Notes: a model not told the origin generated them from the letters alone. A stretch of 49,884 nucleotides of DNA from Nocardia rhizosphaerihabitans (GCF_014646295.1 NZ_BMNE01000001.1:1365037-1414920); one strand, 5' to 3'. Shown: positions 31,570-42,137, counted from the stretch's first letter. Program-made: numbers and translations.

Positions 31570-33192
31570 TCAGCGAGCCTGTCGAGCCAGATCGGCGTGA
31601 TCGGCGGCATATTTCTTCGCCGCCGGGTAATTGGCTTTGCCGCTGGGCTGGCGCATCATCTCGTCGACGATCCAGTAGGTGCGCGGCGCTTTGTACCCGG
31701 CGACCTTTGTACGAACGTGAGCATCCAATCCGGCCAGGTCGAGGGTCGAACCCGAGCGAGGCTGGACCAGCGCTGCCACGGCTTGGCCGAACCGTTCGTC
31801 CTTGACACCGATCACCAACGCGTCGAAGACGTCTGGATGCGACCGAAGCGCACCCTCGACCTCCTCGGGGAACACCTTCTCCCCGCCGGTGTTGATGCAT
31901 TCCGATCCCCGGCCGAGCAGCGTGACGGTGCCGTCATCCTCATAGCGGGCGTAGTCGCCCGGCACCACATATCGCTTGCCTTCGACCTCGACGAAGATCG
32001 TCTTGGTCTTCTCCGGGTCCTTGTAATAGCCGATCGGCACATGCCCGGTCCGAGCCATCCGACCGACCGCACCAGGTTTCGGTTCCACCAGCTTGCCGTC
32101 GTCATCGATCAACGCCGCGTGCGCGCTGAACTTCACTCGCGGACCCTGTGAATGGTCGCTGTCTTTGGAGACCACGCCGAGCCCGGTGCCACCGCTCTCC
32201 GACGAACCGATCACATCGGTGATGAAGACGTTCGGGAACGTCTCGACGTACTGCTGCTTGAGCGAGTGCGAGAACAGCGCGGCGTGACTGCTGATAGACC
32301 ACACCGATGAGGTGTCGTAGCTGCCGGCCTGGTAGGCGTCCAGCAGCGGCTTGGCCATCGCATCACCGACGACGGTGAAGGCGTTGACCCTGTGCTTCTC
32401 CACCAGTCGCCAGACCTCGTCAGCATCGAATTGCGGAATGAAGACGATCGTGCCGCCGGAATTCAGGCCGATGAAGGCAGCCCACTGGGCCGCACCGTGG
32501 ATAAGCGGCGACAACGGTGCCATCACGATGCCAACCGGGGACTGCTTTGCCTGGTTGGCCAGCTCCCATTCGTCCTTGACGTATTCGCCGGTGACATGGT
32601 TGATGCCGCCGCCGAGTGCGCGCCAGACATCTTCGTGCCGCCACATCACGCCCTTGGGGAACCCCGTCGTACCGCCGGTGTAGAGGATGTAGATGTCGTC
32701 GGAGCTGCGTTCGCCGAAATCACGCTCCGGCGAGTGCGCGTCGAGCGCCTCGTTGTAGCCGACACCGTTGTATCGGCTGTAGTCGGCGTCGGAGCCGTCC
32801 TCGACCACGATCACGTCGGTCAGCTTCGGCGTGTGCGGCAGGACCTCGGCGACGATGTCCGAGTATCGGCGCTCGTGGATCAGCGCAACCATGTCGGCGT
32901 TGTCGACGATGTAGCGGACTTCGTCGGCGGTGTAGCGAAAGTTGACGCTGACCGAGATCGCGCGCAGCTTGTAGGTCGCGATCATGGTCTCGAGCGCTTC
33001 GATCGAGTTGCGCGAGTACACCCCGACATGGTCGCCCGCGCCGACCCCCTGCGCGGCGAGGTGGTGCGCCAAGCGGTTCGCGCGAGCGTCGAGCTCGCGG
33101 TAAGTGACCTGCCGGTCCCCGCAAATGATTGCGATGCGATCGGGTACCGCGTCGACAGCGTGTTCGAAGAGATCAGCGACGTTGAAAGCCAT
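31570..33192 (-). CDS. Acyl-CoA synthetase, FadD19-like
   Basis: A 540 aa ANL ligase closely resembling FadD19, the enzyme that gives CoA thioesters of steroid side-chain acids. Matches include MAFNVADLFEHAVDAVPDR, the NFRYTADEVRYIVDNADMVA block, ILYTGGTTGFPKGVMWRHED, the IGSSESGGTG variant motif, YAIPGDYA-like YVVPGDYARYEDDGTVTLLG and the C-terminal PSGKANY lysine. No ribosome binding site is seen. A KstR-type site and a TAAGTT -10 box end six bases before the ATG, so the mRNA is probably leaderless. First gene of a two-gene operon with the LLM enzyme. Confidence 0.93.
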   Translation of the reverse strand: MAFNVADLFEHAVDAVPDRIAIICGDRQVTYRELDARANRLAHHLAAQGVGAGDHVGVYSRNSIEALETMIATYKLRAISVSVNFRYTADEVRYIVDNADMVALIHERRYSDIVAEVLPHTPKLTDVIVVEDGSDADYSRYNGVGYNEALDAHSPERDFGERSSDDIYILYTGGTTGFPKGVMWRHEDVWRALGGGINHVTGEYVKDEWELANQAKQSPVGIVMAPLSPLIHGAAQWAAFIGLNSGGTIVFIPQFDADEVWRLVEKHRVNAFTVVGDAMAKPLLDAYQAGSYDTSSVWSISSHAALFSHSLKQQYVETFPNVFITDVIGSSESGGTGLGVVSKDSDHSQGPRVKFSAHAALIDDDGKLVEPKPGAVGRMARTGHVPIGYYKDPEKTKTIFVEVEGKRYVVPGDYARYEDDGTVTLLGRGSECINTGGEKVFPEEVEGALRSHPDVFDALVIGVKDERFGQAVAALVQPRSGSTLDLAGLDAHVRTKVAGYKAPRTYWIVDEMMRQPSGKANYPAAKKYAADHADLARQAR

Positions 33193-33202
33193 GGCGAAAA
33201 CT

Positions 33203-33216
33203 TAGAACACGTTTCA
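33203..33216. promoter_or_regulatory. KstR-type operator at the FadD19-like promoter
   Basis: TAGAACACGTTTCA fits TNNAACNNGTTNNA. On the minus strand it is followed directly by TAAGTT (33199-33204) as a -10 box, with TTGAAA inside and upstream of the motif. The transcript would start at or next to the ATG at 33192, so repressor binding would block polymerase. Confidence 0.7.
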
Positions 33217-33297
33217 ATTCTGGAGCAGGGGAATCGGTCGACGAGACCGATGTTGTCACCTTCCTGCCATCTTGCCGACCAGCCGTGGCCGCGACCG

Positions 33298-33495
33298 TTA
33301 CCACTTGTCGACCAACGCTTCGAGGCCGACGACAATCCATGGCCACCAGCCAGAACCCCTGGCCGGCACGCCTGCTTCCCGTGTAGAGCCAGCAGAGGAC
33401 ACCTCGGAGCCGTGATAATGGGCAGGGTCGACGACGATCCGCAGTCGATCCACCGAGTCCTCCGAGGAACACGGGCCCGCTGCTTTTCGTGTCAT
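33298..33495 (-). CDS. Putative 65 aa protein coupled to the malonyltransferase gene
   Basis: A 65 codon frame whose ATG overlaps the malonyltransferase stop as ATGA, the same coupling seen elsewhere in this module. It contains VDRLRIVVDPAHYHGSEV and ends GWWPWIVVGLEALVDKW. Third-position GC is lower than in strong genes but similar to some neighbours. No family is recognised and the length is small, so it could be a shadow. If real, it would be the last gene of the long operon starting at the Rieske gene. Confidence 0.4.
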   Translation of the reverse strand: MTRKAAGPCSSEDSVDRLRIVVDPAHYHGSEVSSAGSTREAGVPARGSGWWPWIVVGLEALVDKW

Positions 33496-34412
33496 ACCGC
33501 CTTCTCCAGGTCATCGGGATGGGTGATGCGGATCTGGCGCATGGAACCCATCGACACACCCTGCGGAAACCCCGGTCCGAGCTCGACAGCGACCTCCGTA
33601 CCCCGGACAGCGAGTTCGTCGGCGAGCGGCTTGATGCCGATCGGCGTGACGTAGTTCTCCGCGAACAGCTTCCTCACCTCGTCTGCGGTTCGCAGCGCGC
33701 CGGCGCGCACCGGTGAGCAGATGGGCACTTCCGGATCCAGGAACGGAATTCCTGCCACGAACTGCTTCATGAACTCGTTCGTGTGCTGCTGCAACGGAGT
33801 ATGGAACGCTCCGCTGTACGCCGGTATCAGTCGAACGACCTCCGATGGCGCCGTGGCGATCAACTCCTGCAGGGCATCGACGTAGCCACCCACCACCAGC
33901 ACATGCCGCTCGCCTCCGAATACCGGCCCGTGGTCGACTGCCAGGTACACGCCATCACGATCCTCCCCATAGAACTGGCTCGGGTCCATGTGCGCGGGGA
34001 CGACAGCGACGGCCATCCCTTGCTTACGAGCGGTGGCCGGCAACGGCGGGACAAGGCGCTGATGGTGCAGCATGTCGAACAAGTCCCCGCGATCTATCGC
34101 CCCGGCCAGGCAGGAACTGGTCAGCGCACCCAAGCTGACCCCACCGACAGCATGCGGGCCGACGCCAAGTGCTGTCAGGCTGTCAGATAGGCCGATGACC
34201 AGCGCGGCTTGACCGACCGCGCCGAGGGAATCGCCTTCCTGAGGTTCGTCGTCATCGGAACTCCTGCCGGCCAGGAGTTGCGCCAGCGGCAGTCCCGTTC
34301 GTTGCGCGGCGTGCTCGAAGGCACGGTAGACGGCCGGATATCGAGCGCAGAATGCGTCGACGACGGCGGGGTCGAGGACGACCTGTCCGCCCACCAGATA
34401 TGCCAGCTTCAC
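33492..34412 (-). CDS. ACP S-malonyltransferase-like acyltransferase (FabD family)
   Basis: A 306 aa acyltransferase with the nucleophile elbow GVSLGA (Ser about 93) and catalytic His in GAFHTPL (about 202). These transfer malonyl or related groups from CoA to an ACP. Odd here: no ketosynthase or ACP is in the module, so it may serve a distant partner or use another acceptor. GTG 34412 has AAAGG seven bases upstream; a TTG two codons earlier overlaps the MFS stop. It is inside the long operon. Confidence 0.85.
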   Translation of the reverse strand: MKLAYLVGGQVVLDPAVVDAFCARYPAVYRAFEHAAQRTGLPLAQLLAGRSSDDDEPQEGDSLGAVGQAALVIGLSDSLTALGVGPHAVGGVSLGALTSSCLAGAIDRGDLFDMLHHQRLVPPLPATARKQGMAVAVVPAHMDPSQFYGEDRDGVYLAVDHGPVFGGERHVLVVGGYVDALQELIATAPSEVVRLIPAYSGAFHTPLQQHTNEFMKQFVAGIPFLDPEVPICSPVRAGALRTADEVRKLFAENYVTPIGIKPLADELAVRGTEVAVELGPGFPQGVSMGSMRQIRITHPDDLEKAV

Positions 34413-34414
34413 TG

Positions 34415-36061
<1,647 letters not shown>

Positions 36062-36832
36062 TCACATGTGGGCACCACCGTCGATGCTGATCTCCGTGCC
36101 GGTGATGAAAGTGCTGGCCGGCGAGGCGAGCAGGGCGACGACCTCGGCGACACGCTCCGGGGCGCCGAGTTCGCCGCCACCGATCGCGGGCCGCAGCTTC
36201 GTCAGCAGCGCCCGATCGACGTCGGCGGGAAAGTCGGGAGTGAGCGTGAGCTTGGTCTCGATCCCGCCGGGGAGCAGGCACACCGCACGCAGACCCTGCT
36301 TGCTGTACTCGAGCGCGAGGGTCCGGGTGAACGCCTGCATTCCGCCCTTACTCGCCGCATAGGCCGCCATATAGGGATGCGCGGAGGACGCGGCGGTGGA
36401 ACCGATGTTGATCACCACGGCGTTGCCGGAACTCAGCAGCGCGGGCAGAGCGGTCCGGGTGACCAGGAACGTCCCGGTCAGGTTGATCGCGATCGTTTCG
36501 TTCCACGCCGCCACAGTGACCTCATGGGTGTGTGAGCCACGGAGTATGCCTGCGGCATTGACCACGACGTCCAGGCCACCGAGGTACGAAATCGCCTCGC
36601 CCACCACATGTTCGACCTCGGCCTCGTCGGAGACATCCAGCACCGCGGTAGTCAATGCGGACCCGAACCCCGCCAGCGCGGCCAGCTCCGCGGTTTGCTT
36701 CAGCCCCTCGGAGGAACGGCTGGTGGCCACGACCGAAGCACCGTCCGCGAGTAGCCGCAGAGTCGATGCGCGACCTATCCCGGAACCGGCGCCCGTCACC
36801 ACTACGAGCCGGCCCTTCGCGTCCGCCGTCAC
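36062..36832 (-). CDS. SDR family NAD(P)-dependent oxidoreductase
   Basis: A 256 aa classical short-chain dehydrogenase. Cofactor loop TGAGSGIG near residue 14, NAAGIL (about 88-93), catalytic Ser in INIGSTAASSAH and YMAAYAASKGG with the Tyr/Lys pair, and a C-terminal SIDGGAHM. The TSRSS after beta 2 suggests NADP preference. GTG 36832 overlaps the stop of the upstream P450 (GTGA), so they are coupled. Likely oxidises or reduces a hydroxyl made by the P450s or Rieske enzyme. The longer frame to 36907 is inside the P450 gene. Confidence 0.92.
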   Translation of the reverse strand: MTADAKGRLVVVTGAGSGIGRASTLRLLADGASVVATSRSSEGLKQTAELAALAGFGSALTTAVLDVSDEAEVEHVVGEAISYLGGLDVVVNAAGILRGSHTHEVTVAAWNETIAINLTGTFLVTRTALPALLSSGNAVVINIGSTAASSAHPYMAAYAASKGGMQAFTRTLALEYSKQGLRAVCLLPGGIETKLTLTPDFPADVDRALLTKLRPAIGGGELGAPERVAEVVALLASPASTFITGTEISIDGGAHM

Positions 36833-38037
36833 CGGGCGAACTCCGCGACCGCATTGAATCTCAATGGCAGCGACTCCAATTCCCACACCGCCGAACCGCT
36901 TCGCCATCGGACCTCGGCCGGTTCCACCGCCAACCCGATGTCTGGATGGCTCGCGATGAGGGCGGACAAGGCGACTTCCAGTTCCATGCGGGCGATCGGC
37001 GCGCCGACGCAGAAGTGAGAGGCGTAGCCGAAGGTCAGGTGAGTCTTGCCATTTCGATCCAACTGCACCTCTTCAGGAGCGTCGAACACACGCGAATCCA
37101 GGTTGGCCGCACCAACTGCCGGCAAGACGTAGTCGCCGGGCAACATGTCGACCCCAGCCAGGGTCACCGGCTCCCGCACCATCCACGGAATCCCCTCACC
37201 ACCCGCAACCGAGATGGTGCGCAGCAGTTCTTCGACCGCCGACGGCACAAGGTCCGGGCGAGCGCGCAGTGTTCGCCACAGCTCCTGCTGCACCAGCAGT
37301 CGCAGCACCATCTTGCTCAGCATGTGGGCCGTGGTCTCGAAACCGCCCATGACCAAGGCGAACACGATGGTCGCGGCCTCGCGCGTATCGAGCCCACTGG
37401 ACCGGTCGGCGAACGCCGACACCAGATCGTCGCCGGGTTCGACGCGTCGGCGTCGGATCAGCCCCACGATGTACTGCCCCGCCTCGGTCGCCGCCGCTCC
37501 GACAGCAGCTGGATCGACACCGTCGGCTGCGAGTAGCAGTCCCACCCAGTTGATCAGCTGACCCTGGTCCGACGGAGGTACACCGAGGAGTTCGCAGAGC
37601 ACTCGGACCGCGAAGGGCCTGGCGATTTCGGAGACGAAGTCTCCACCCCCGCCCGCGACCTGAGCGTCGAGGAGCTCGGTCATGATCGACTCCGCGCTGA
37701 TCCGCAGCCGGGAAACTCGCTCCGCATTGAGCTCGCGCATGATCGCTCGGCGCAGCTTCAGGTGCACATCGTCGTCCTGGCTACCGATCGCGCCCTGCAG
37801 CAATAGCCCTGCGGTGAGTCTCGGGGCCGTGTCGTTCGCCATCCCGGTCCTGGTGAATGCCTTGCTGGAATACACCGTGCGCGCGTCCTCGTACCCGGTA
37901 ACAACCCAGCAGGGCACACCGTGCGGTAGTTGGAGCTTGGCGATGCGGCCGGATCGGCGGACTTCCTCGAGCACCGGGTCGAGGTTCAAGCTCCGCGGCG
38001 TCGGCGACGGAAATTGATGAATCGGGCACTTACTCAC
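36829..38037 (-). CDS. Cytochrome P450 (first of a tandem pair)
   Basis: A 402 aa bacterial class I P450. I-helix is VMGGFETTAHM with the acid-alcohol pair intact, the K-helix ExxR is in EELLR, and the heme loop is FGYASHFCVG with Cys at about 343. The loop has Ala-Ser where Gly-x is usual. GTG 38037 lies four bases after the stop of the second P450, with GGAGG upstream. It needs ferredoxin and reductase, but none is in the module. Substrate unknown; hydroxylation of a hydrophobic ring or chain is the usual role. Confidence 0.93.
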   Translation of the reverse strand: MSKCPIHQFPSPTPRSLNLDPVLEEVRRSGRIAKLQLPHGVPCWVVTGYEDARTVYSSKAFTRTGMANDTAPRLTAGLLLQGAIGSQDDDVHLKLRRAIMRELNAERVSRLRISAESIMTELLDAQVAGGGGDFVSEIARPFAVRVLCELLGVPPSDQGQLINWVGLLLAADGVDPAAVGAAATEAGQYIVGLIRRRRVEPGDDLVSAFADRSSGLDTREAATIVFALVMGGFETTAHMLSKMVLRLLVQQELWRTLRARPDLVPSAVEELLRTISVAGGEGIPWMVREPVTLAGVDMLPGDYVLPAVGAANLDSRVFDAPEEVQLDRNGKTHLTFGYASHFCVGAPIARMELEVALSALIASHPDIGLAVEPAEVRWRSGSAVWELESLPLRFNAVAEFAR

Positions 38038-38041
38038 TACT

Positions 38042-39196
38042 TCAGTTCCTCCCCCAGGTGACCGGAAGTTCCATCAACCCACCCGACAACTGGTGCTGCC
38101 GGGGACGTAGCGATTCGAGATCACCGTCGATGCGCAGGTCAGGAAGCGCGCCGAAGATGCTGCCGAACACTGCTTTCAGCTCCAACCGCGCCAATGCCGC
38201 CCCCACGCAGTAGTGGGGGCCATACCCGAAGGAAAGGTGCGGGTTTTCCCGGCGGGCCGGGCAGAACGATTCAGCGTCGTCGAAGATCTCGCGATCCTCG
38301 TTCGCGTCGTCCAGGTCCAGGATCACCAGGTCGCCCTTGCGGATGTAGGCGTCTCCGACCTCGATATCGGCATGGGCATATCGCGGCACTCCGGCGATGC
38401 GCCGTTGCACGGGATGCGGGTGGCGAAGGATCTCCTCGACCACGTGGTCGAGGACTTTCGGATCGGCCAACGCTGCCCGATCGATCGGATTCGTCAGCAA
38501 CAGGTACATGCCGCGATCGATCAAGGTCACCGTGTTGATCTGGCCGGCGAATCGCAGTCCGGCCGCCATGCCGATCACCAGGTCACGGCTGCACAGCTGC
38601 GGCTCCAGCTCCTGGAATCGCAGGAGGTCGGTGAGGATGTCCTCGGCCGGATGTTCGAGCTTGTCCTCGATCAGCCGGTTCATGTATTCCTTGAGCGCCT
38701 GATCAGCTCGGCCGGACACCGCCGGATCGGCCAGATCCACTGAGGCATCGGACCATTCGCGTACCTTCTCGCGATCCTCCGCCGGAATCCCCAGTAGCTC
38801 GCTGATCACGTGAGAGGACAGGGGCTCGGCCAGATCCGTGCGGATGTCGGCGGGCGGCCCGGCTGTGCGCATGGTGCCGATGAGCTCGCCCGTGATGGCC
38901 TGCACCTCGGGCTGCAGGGCACGCATGCGGCGTGCCGAGAACGACGTCGCCACCATCCGACGGATCAGATCGTCCGGTGGCGGTGGCGTATCGGGGTCGA
39001 GTTGCCGGAATTGCAGGATCTCGGCGGTCGTGAACCTCGCCGGATCGGCGGTGTCAGGGTGTGGGAAGCGGTTGATCCGTTCATCGGTCAGCAGCTTCTT
39101 GACGGTGCGGTAGTCGCTGACGATCCACGCCGGATCGCCTGCCGGAGAGGTACCTCGTCGAACGACGGTGTGCACAGCTTCGAATTTCAACTCCAC
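38042..39196 (-). CDS. Cytochrome P450 (second of a tandem pair)
   Basis: A 384 aa P450 with a normal heme loop FGYGPHYCVG (Cys about 330) and ExxR in EEILR. Its I-helix reads RFAGQINTVTL: the usual acidic residue before the conserved Thr is replaced (QIN), which in other P450s goes with substrate-assisted or atypical chemistry. The GTG start has GAGG nine bases upstream and lies ten bases after the TIGR03083 gene. It shares little with its tandem partner beyond the family motifs, so the two probably do different reactions. Confidence 0.93.
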   Translation of the reverse strand: MELKFEAVHTVVRRGTSPAGDPAWIVSDYRTVKKLLTDERINRFPHPDTADPARFTTAEILQFRQLDPDTPPPPDDLIRRMVATSFSARRMRALQPEVQAITGELIGTMRTAGPPADIRTDLAEPLSSHVISELLGIPAEDREKVREWSDASVDLADPAVSGRADQALKEYMNRLIEDKLEHPAEDILTDLLRFQELEPQLCSRDLVIGMAAGLRFAGQINTVTLIDRGMYLLLTNPIDRAALADPKVLDHVVEEILRHPHPVQRRIAGVPRYAHADIEVGDAYIRKGDLVILDLDDANEDREIFDDAESFCPARRENPHLSFGYGPHYCVGAALARLELKAVFGSIFGALPDLRIDGDLESLRPRQHQLSGGLMELPVTWGRN

Positions 39197-39206
39197 GAGT
39201 ACGACC

Positions 39207-39890
39207 TCAGACTCCGATATGTCTACGGTCGCGCCCGTAGATGTTGAGGTCGAGGTCGATTCCTGCCGCGGACGACTCCATGCGCCCGGTCGCGACTCGG
39301 ACGAAATTCGCAGGGTCGGTAGCCACTACCGGCCCGCCGCCGTTGATGTCGAATCGGGGCAGCCCGCGCAACTCCACGGTGAAGGGCTCGTATTCGAGAC
39401 GTGTGAACTCTGTGGCCAGCCACCGAACGGAGATCTCCCACAGACGATCTTCGATACTGCTTCGTCCCAGCGCCGCATCGATATCATCTGTGTGCACACA
39501 CAATTCGTGCGCCAGTGTCAGGACGCCTGTCGCGAAAACCTGACCGGTGACGCCCTGCACCGGTCCGTTCCATACGGCATCCGGCAAAGATCGCAGGTGC
39601 ACTTCAAGGCTTTCGGTGGCTGCTTCGAGCGCCGCGGTGAACTGCGGGACTGTCCACGAGCCGTACGCCTCGGCCTGCACGTCCGGCGGGCGGTGCCCGA
39701 TCGTGCCGGCGAGAATATCGACGACTGTTCCGGTCAGGTGGCCGATTACGCCGCGAACAGTCCAGCCGTCGCATCGCGTCGTGACATCCAGGTCCTCGCC
39801 CGACAGACCTTCGACGAAGGCACCGAAGCGCTGAAACTCCCCGACGACGATCGAGGTGACTTCGTCACGATCCCACTGTATTTCGGTCAT
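39207..39890 (-). CDS. DinB-like TIGR03083 / maleylpyruvate isomerase N-terminal family protein
   Basis: A 227 aa four-helix DinB-fold protein, a family often described as mycothiol-dependent isomerase-like. The metal site is suggested by VIGHLTGT (His ~51) and the later HELCVHTDDID (HExxxH-like). The C-terminal domain ends near GIDLDLNIYGRDRRH, typical of SCP2-like sub-regions in this family. ATG 39890 has GGAGG eight bases upstream. It overlaps the thioesterase gene by 26 bases. Role in the module is unknown; isomerisation or conjugation with mycothiol is possible. Confidence 0.8.
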   Translation of the reverse strand: MTEIQWDRDEVTSIVVGEFQRFGAFVEGLSGEDLDVTTRCDGWTVRGVIGHLTGTVVDILAGTIGHRPPDVQAEAYGSWTVPQFTAALEAATESLEVHLRSLPDAVWNGPVQGVTGQVFATGVLTLAHELCVHTDDIDAALGRSSIEDRLWEISVRWLATEFTRLEYEPFTVELRGLPRFDINGGGPVVATDPANFVRVATGRMESSAAGIDLDLNIYGRDRRHIGV

Positions 39891-40737
39891 TGATGACCTC
39901 CATCCTTTCTGCGCCGCTGCTGCGGTGGTTGCCCCAGTCATCCGAGGTGGTCGACACGTCCAAGCTGCTCACCGCATGGGCGACCGAGCTGACCGAGCAC
40001 ACCGCGAAGCGGCCTTGCCGGTCGAACATCGATGCGGCGCCCACCGCAATGCCGCTGTCGGACATGTGGAGCTCGGCTTCGATTCCGATTGCGGAACCGT
40101 TGGGCACTCGTGCCATGACCATCGTGAAGTCGTGATTGATGAATCCGATTCCGCTATCTCCCCAGCTGGTCAGGGTGTTGGTCAGCTCGCCGACGGTCGC
40201 CGCGCGAACAAACGGTGATGTCTGCTCCCCTGCCAGCAGATCGGTCTGATCGATCCACAACCGTTTGCGGCCCGCGTTTTGATGCCCGGACATCGAAGAG
40301 CTCCAGCTGTCGGCGTATCCATCACTGCCCCAATAGATTCCGGGTCGAGCGATCGACGCCAGCAGATGCGGCGGCGGATACTGTGGACTTTCGTTCGCTT
40401 GCCACCGCGTGCCCGGCGGATCGGCAGTTCGGCGTACCAGCACCACAGATGCTCTCGCCACCAGCTTTTCGGCCTGCTCGATGCGGACATCGGTGACTCG
40501 AATGGTGCGCCCATCTCGGACTCGCTCGGCCCGAACAGTCAGCGGCTGGAACTTCGGTTGCCGAAAGAGATCGATTGTGAATCTGGCCGGTACGAACCCG
40601 GCGTCGCCGTGTGCGGTTTCGGCCGCGTATGCCCCGAGACCTGCAACAGCGGCACCGTTGATCGCTTCGGAAGACCACTGGCTGGCGGCGTGCGAAAGCG
40701 GTTCGTAGCTCTCGGCATTGCGCGTGAAGAATGGCAA
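39865..40737 (-). CDS. TesB-like acyl-CoA thioesterase family protein
   Basis: A ~290 aa double hot-dog protein (4HBT_3 type). It has HAASQWSSEAINGAAVAGL, then ARFTIDLFRQPKFQPLTVRA and RVTDVRIEQAEKLVARASVV in the first half, and GFINHDFTMVMARVPNGSAIG with a conserved helix in the second. It would hydrolyse an acyl-CoA intermediate. TTG 40737 is chosen since GAGAGGGGA lies six bases upstream. The frame stays open to GTG 40779, which overlaps the Rieske stop and is an alternative. Confidence 0.8.
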   Translation of the reverse strand: MPFFTRNAESYEPLSHAASQWSSEAINGAAVAGLGAYAAETAHGDAGFVPARFTIDLFRQPKFQPLTVRAERVRDGRTIRVTDVRIEQAEKLVARASVVLVRRTADPPGTRWQANESPQYPPPHLLASIARPGIYWGSDGYADSWSSSMSGHQNAGRKRLWIDQTDLLAGEQTSPFVRAATVGELTNTLTSWGDSGIGFINHDFTMVMARVPNGSAIGIEAELHMSDSGIAVGAASMFDRQGRFAVCSVSSVAHAVSSLDVSTTSDDWGNHRSSGAERMEVINDRNTVGS

Positions 40738-40766
40738 GACGACTCCCCTCTCGAAATCATTCCGAC

Positions 40767-41783
40767 TCAGACGCCGCACTCGGCGTCGGTGTAGAATTGC
40801 CGCGACCAGTTCCGGAACTTGACGATCGCTCCCTCGCCTTGGCAGAGCACGGCCGGTTTTTCACCGCGGTTGAATTCCGTTCGACTCGGCAAAGAGCGAT
40901 AGATCTTGTTCTCCCAAATCGGGATATCTTTTTCGAAGTCCTCCCAGGTTGCCTGGACAATCTTTTCGTTCATGGCGTCAGCCATTCCGATATCACCGAG
41001 ACTCTTGGTGCGCTGGGCGATGGATGCTTCGACCAGGATTCCGTCGATCGGCGTGCGGCACAGCTGCAACTGCCGAGAAATCTCGACTCCATCCAGATGG
41101 TCGGTAAGCCGGATATTGGTGATCCCGAGCCCGATGTTGCTGAAATGCCCGACTACCCGCACACCACCTGCAGGACCCCCGGGAAAGTCATACTTACCGA
41201 TCATTGTCCCCGCGATTGTCACACCGTCGATTTCATATTCCATCTCCGGAATGTCCACGGCGTTGTGCACGACAACCTGATGAGCTACGTCCGGTCCGTT
41301 TTCTACAATGTCCTGAACATGGGTCCGAATCTGCCAGACCTTGCGGGCGAACGGGGTCCACTGCCGTTCGTCCTCGCCGCCGGTCATCGGGGGAACACTC
41401 CAGTCCGGGTTCCTTTCCAGCTCGTCGTAGTACACCGCGACAACGCCGTCGAACTCCGCCACCTGATAGCTGCGAAGCTTCGCCTCCCCTGGAATCTTTT
41501 TAGCGTAGGGGATCTCGACGCAACTGCCGGTAGCGTCGAATCGCCAGCCGTGGAACGGACAGACGACTTCATCGCCTTCGATTCGGCCGGGACCGAGATC
41601 GGCGCCGAGGTGCGGACAATGCGCGTCCGCGACGCGGACCTCGCCCGCCAGGGTTCGATAAGCGATGAGATCACGCCCGAAATAGTGCATGCGCCTGATC
41701 TGCCCATGCACTAGATCAGTCGAGTCAGCGACTCGATACCAACTCGTGGGGTACGGCTGCATTGGAAATCTAACAACGGGCAC
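40767..41783 (-). CDS. Rieske non-heme iron oxygenase (KshA/Neverland type)
   Basis: A 338 aa oxygenase subunit. The Rieske [2Fe-2S] site is CPHLGADLGPG...VVCPFHGW (Cys56, His58, Cys75, His78). The mononuclear iron site is DVAHQVVVH (Asp165, His168, His173). The C-terminus fits the KshA_C layout of 3-ketosteroid 9-alpha-hydroxylase and cholesterol 7-desaturases. No reductase (KshB) gene is nearby. GTG 41783 has a perfect AAGGAGG upstream; a TTG five codons earlier is unlikely. First gene of the long operon, with a KstR-type site 31 bases before its start. Confidence 0.93.
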   Translation of the reverse strand: MPVVRFPMQPYPTSWYRVADSTDLVHGQIRRMHYFGRDLIAYRTLAGEVRVADAHCPHLGADLGPGRIEGDEVVCPFHGWRFDATGSCVEIPYAKKIPGEAKLRSYQVAEFDGVVAVYYDELERNPDWSVPPMTGGEDERQWTPFARKVWQIRTHVQDIVENGPDVAHQVVVHNAVDIPEMEYEIDGVTIAGTMIGKYDFPGGPAGGVRVVGHFSNIGLGITNIRLTDHLDGVEISRQLQLCRTPIDGILVEASIAQRTKSLGDIGMADAMNEKIVQATWEDFEKDIPIWENKIYRSLPSRTEFNRGEKPAVLCQGEGAIVKFRNWSRQFYTDAECGV

Positions 41784-42137
41784 GGGTTCCTCCTTCAAGC
41801 CGCTGCAGCAACACTAGAACACGTTTCACCAGTGCGGCATGGACAAAACCTGCCAACATGGAAGCCGCCATGGCAACTTGCTGCCATCAGCGTTGCCGAC
41901 AGATAGCAAAAGGCAAAGGTATTTCCAGGCGACTAGGCCCGCCACAAGGACAGCAACAGTGTCACTCTGATTTACCGGAGCTCGGAAACCATTAACGACG
42001 GGAGCAGGCACTGCTCGAGGAGGTGAAAGGCGCACAGGAGGCGCCCCATCATCGGTCGCCAGCCCAGCAGGAAGACCAACTACCCCGATACCGGGAGGTA
42101 CCCTCCGAACACAGCGTGAACGCGCAGACGCTGTAGG
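41784..42137. other. Intergenic region upstream of the Rieske operon
   Basis: About 350 bases between the regulator stop and the Rieske start. It holds the operator at 41815-41828 and a -10-like TAGTGT. Between 41830 and 42137 I see no gene, repeat or strong hairpin; composition is less GC-rich than the flanks. Confidence 0.6.
41815..41828. promoter_or_regulatory. KstR-type operator at the Rieske operon promoter
   Basis: TAGAACACGTTTCA, identical over 14 bases to the site at 33203. On the minus strand it overlaps TAGTGT (41811-41816), a plausible -10 box, placing the start of transcription about 20 bases before the ribosome binding site and GTG at 41783. Confidence 0.7.

Noticed and set aside
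41830..42137. Possible small genes between the Rieske and regulator genes
   Set aside because: Frames here have no ribosome binding site, no motif and poor codon pattern.
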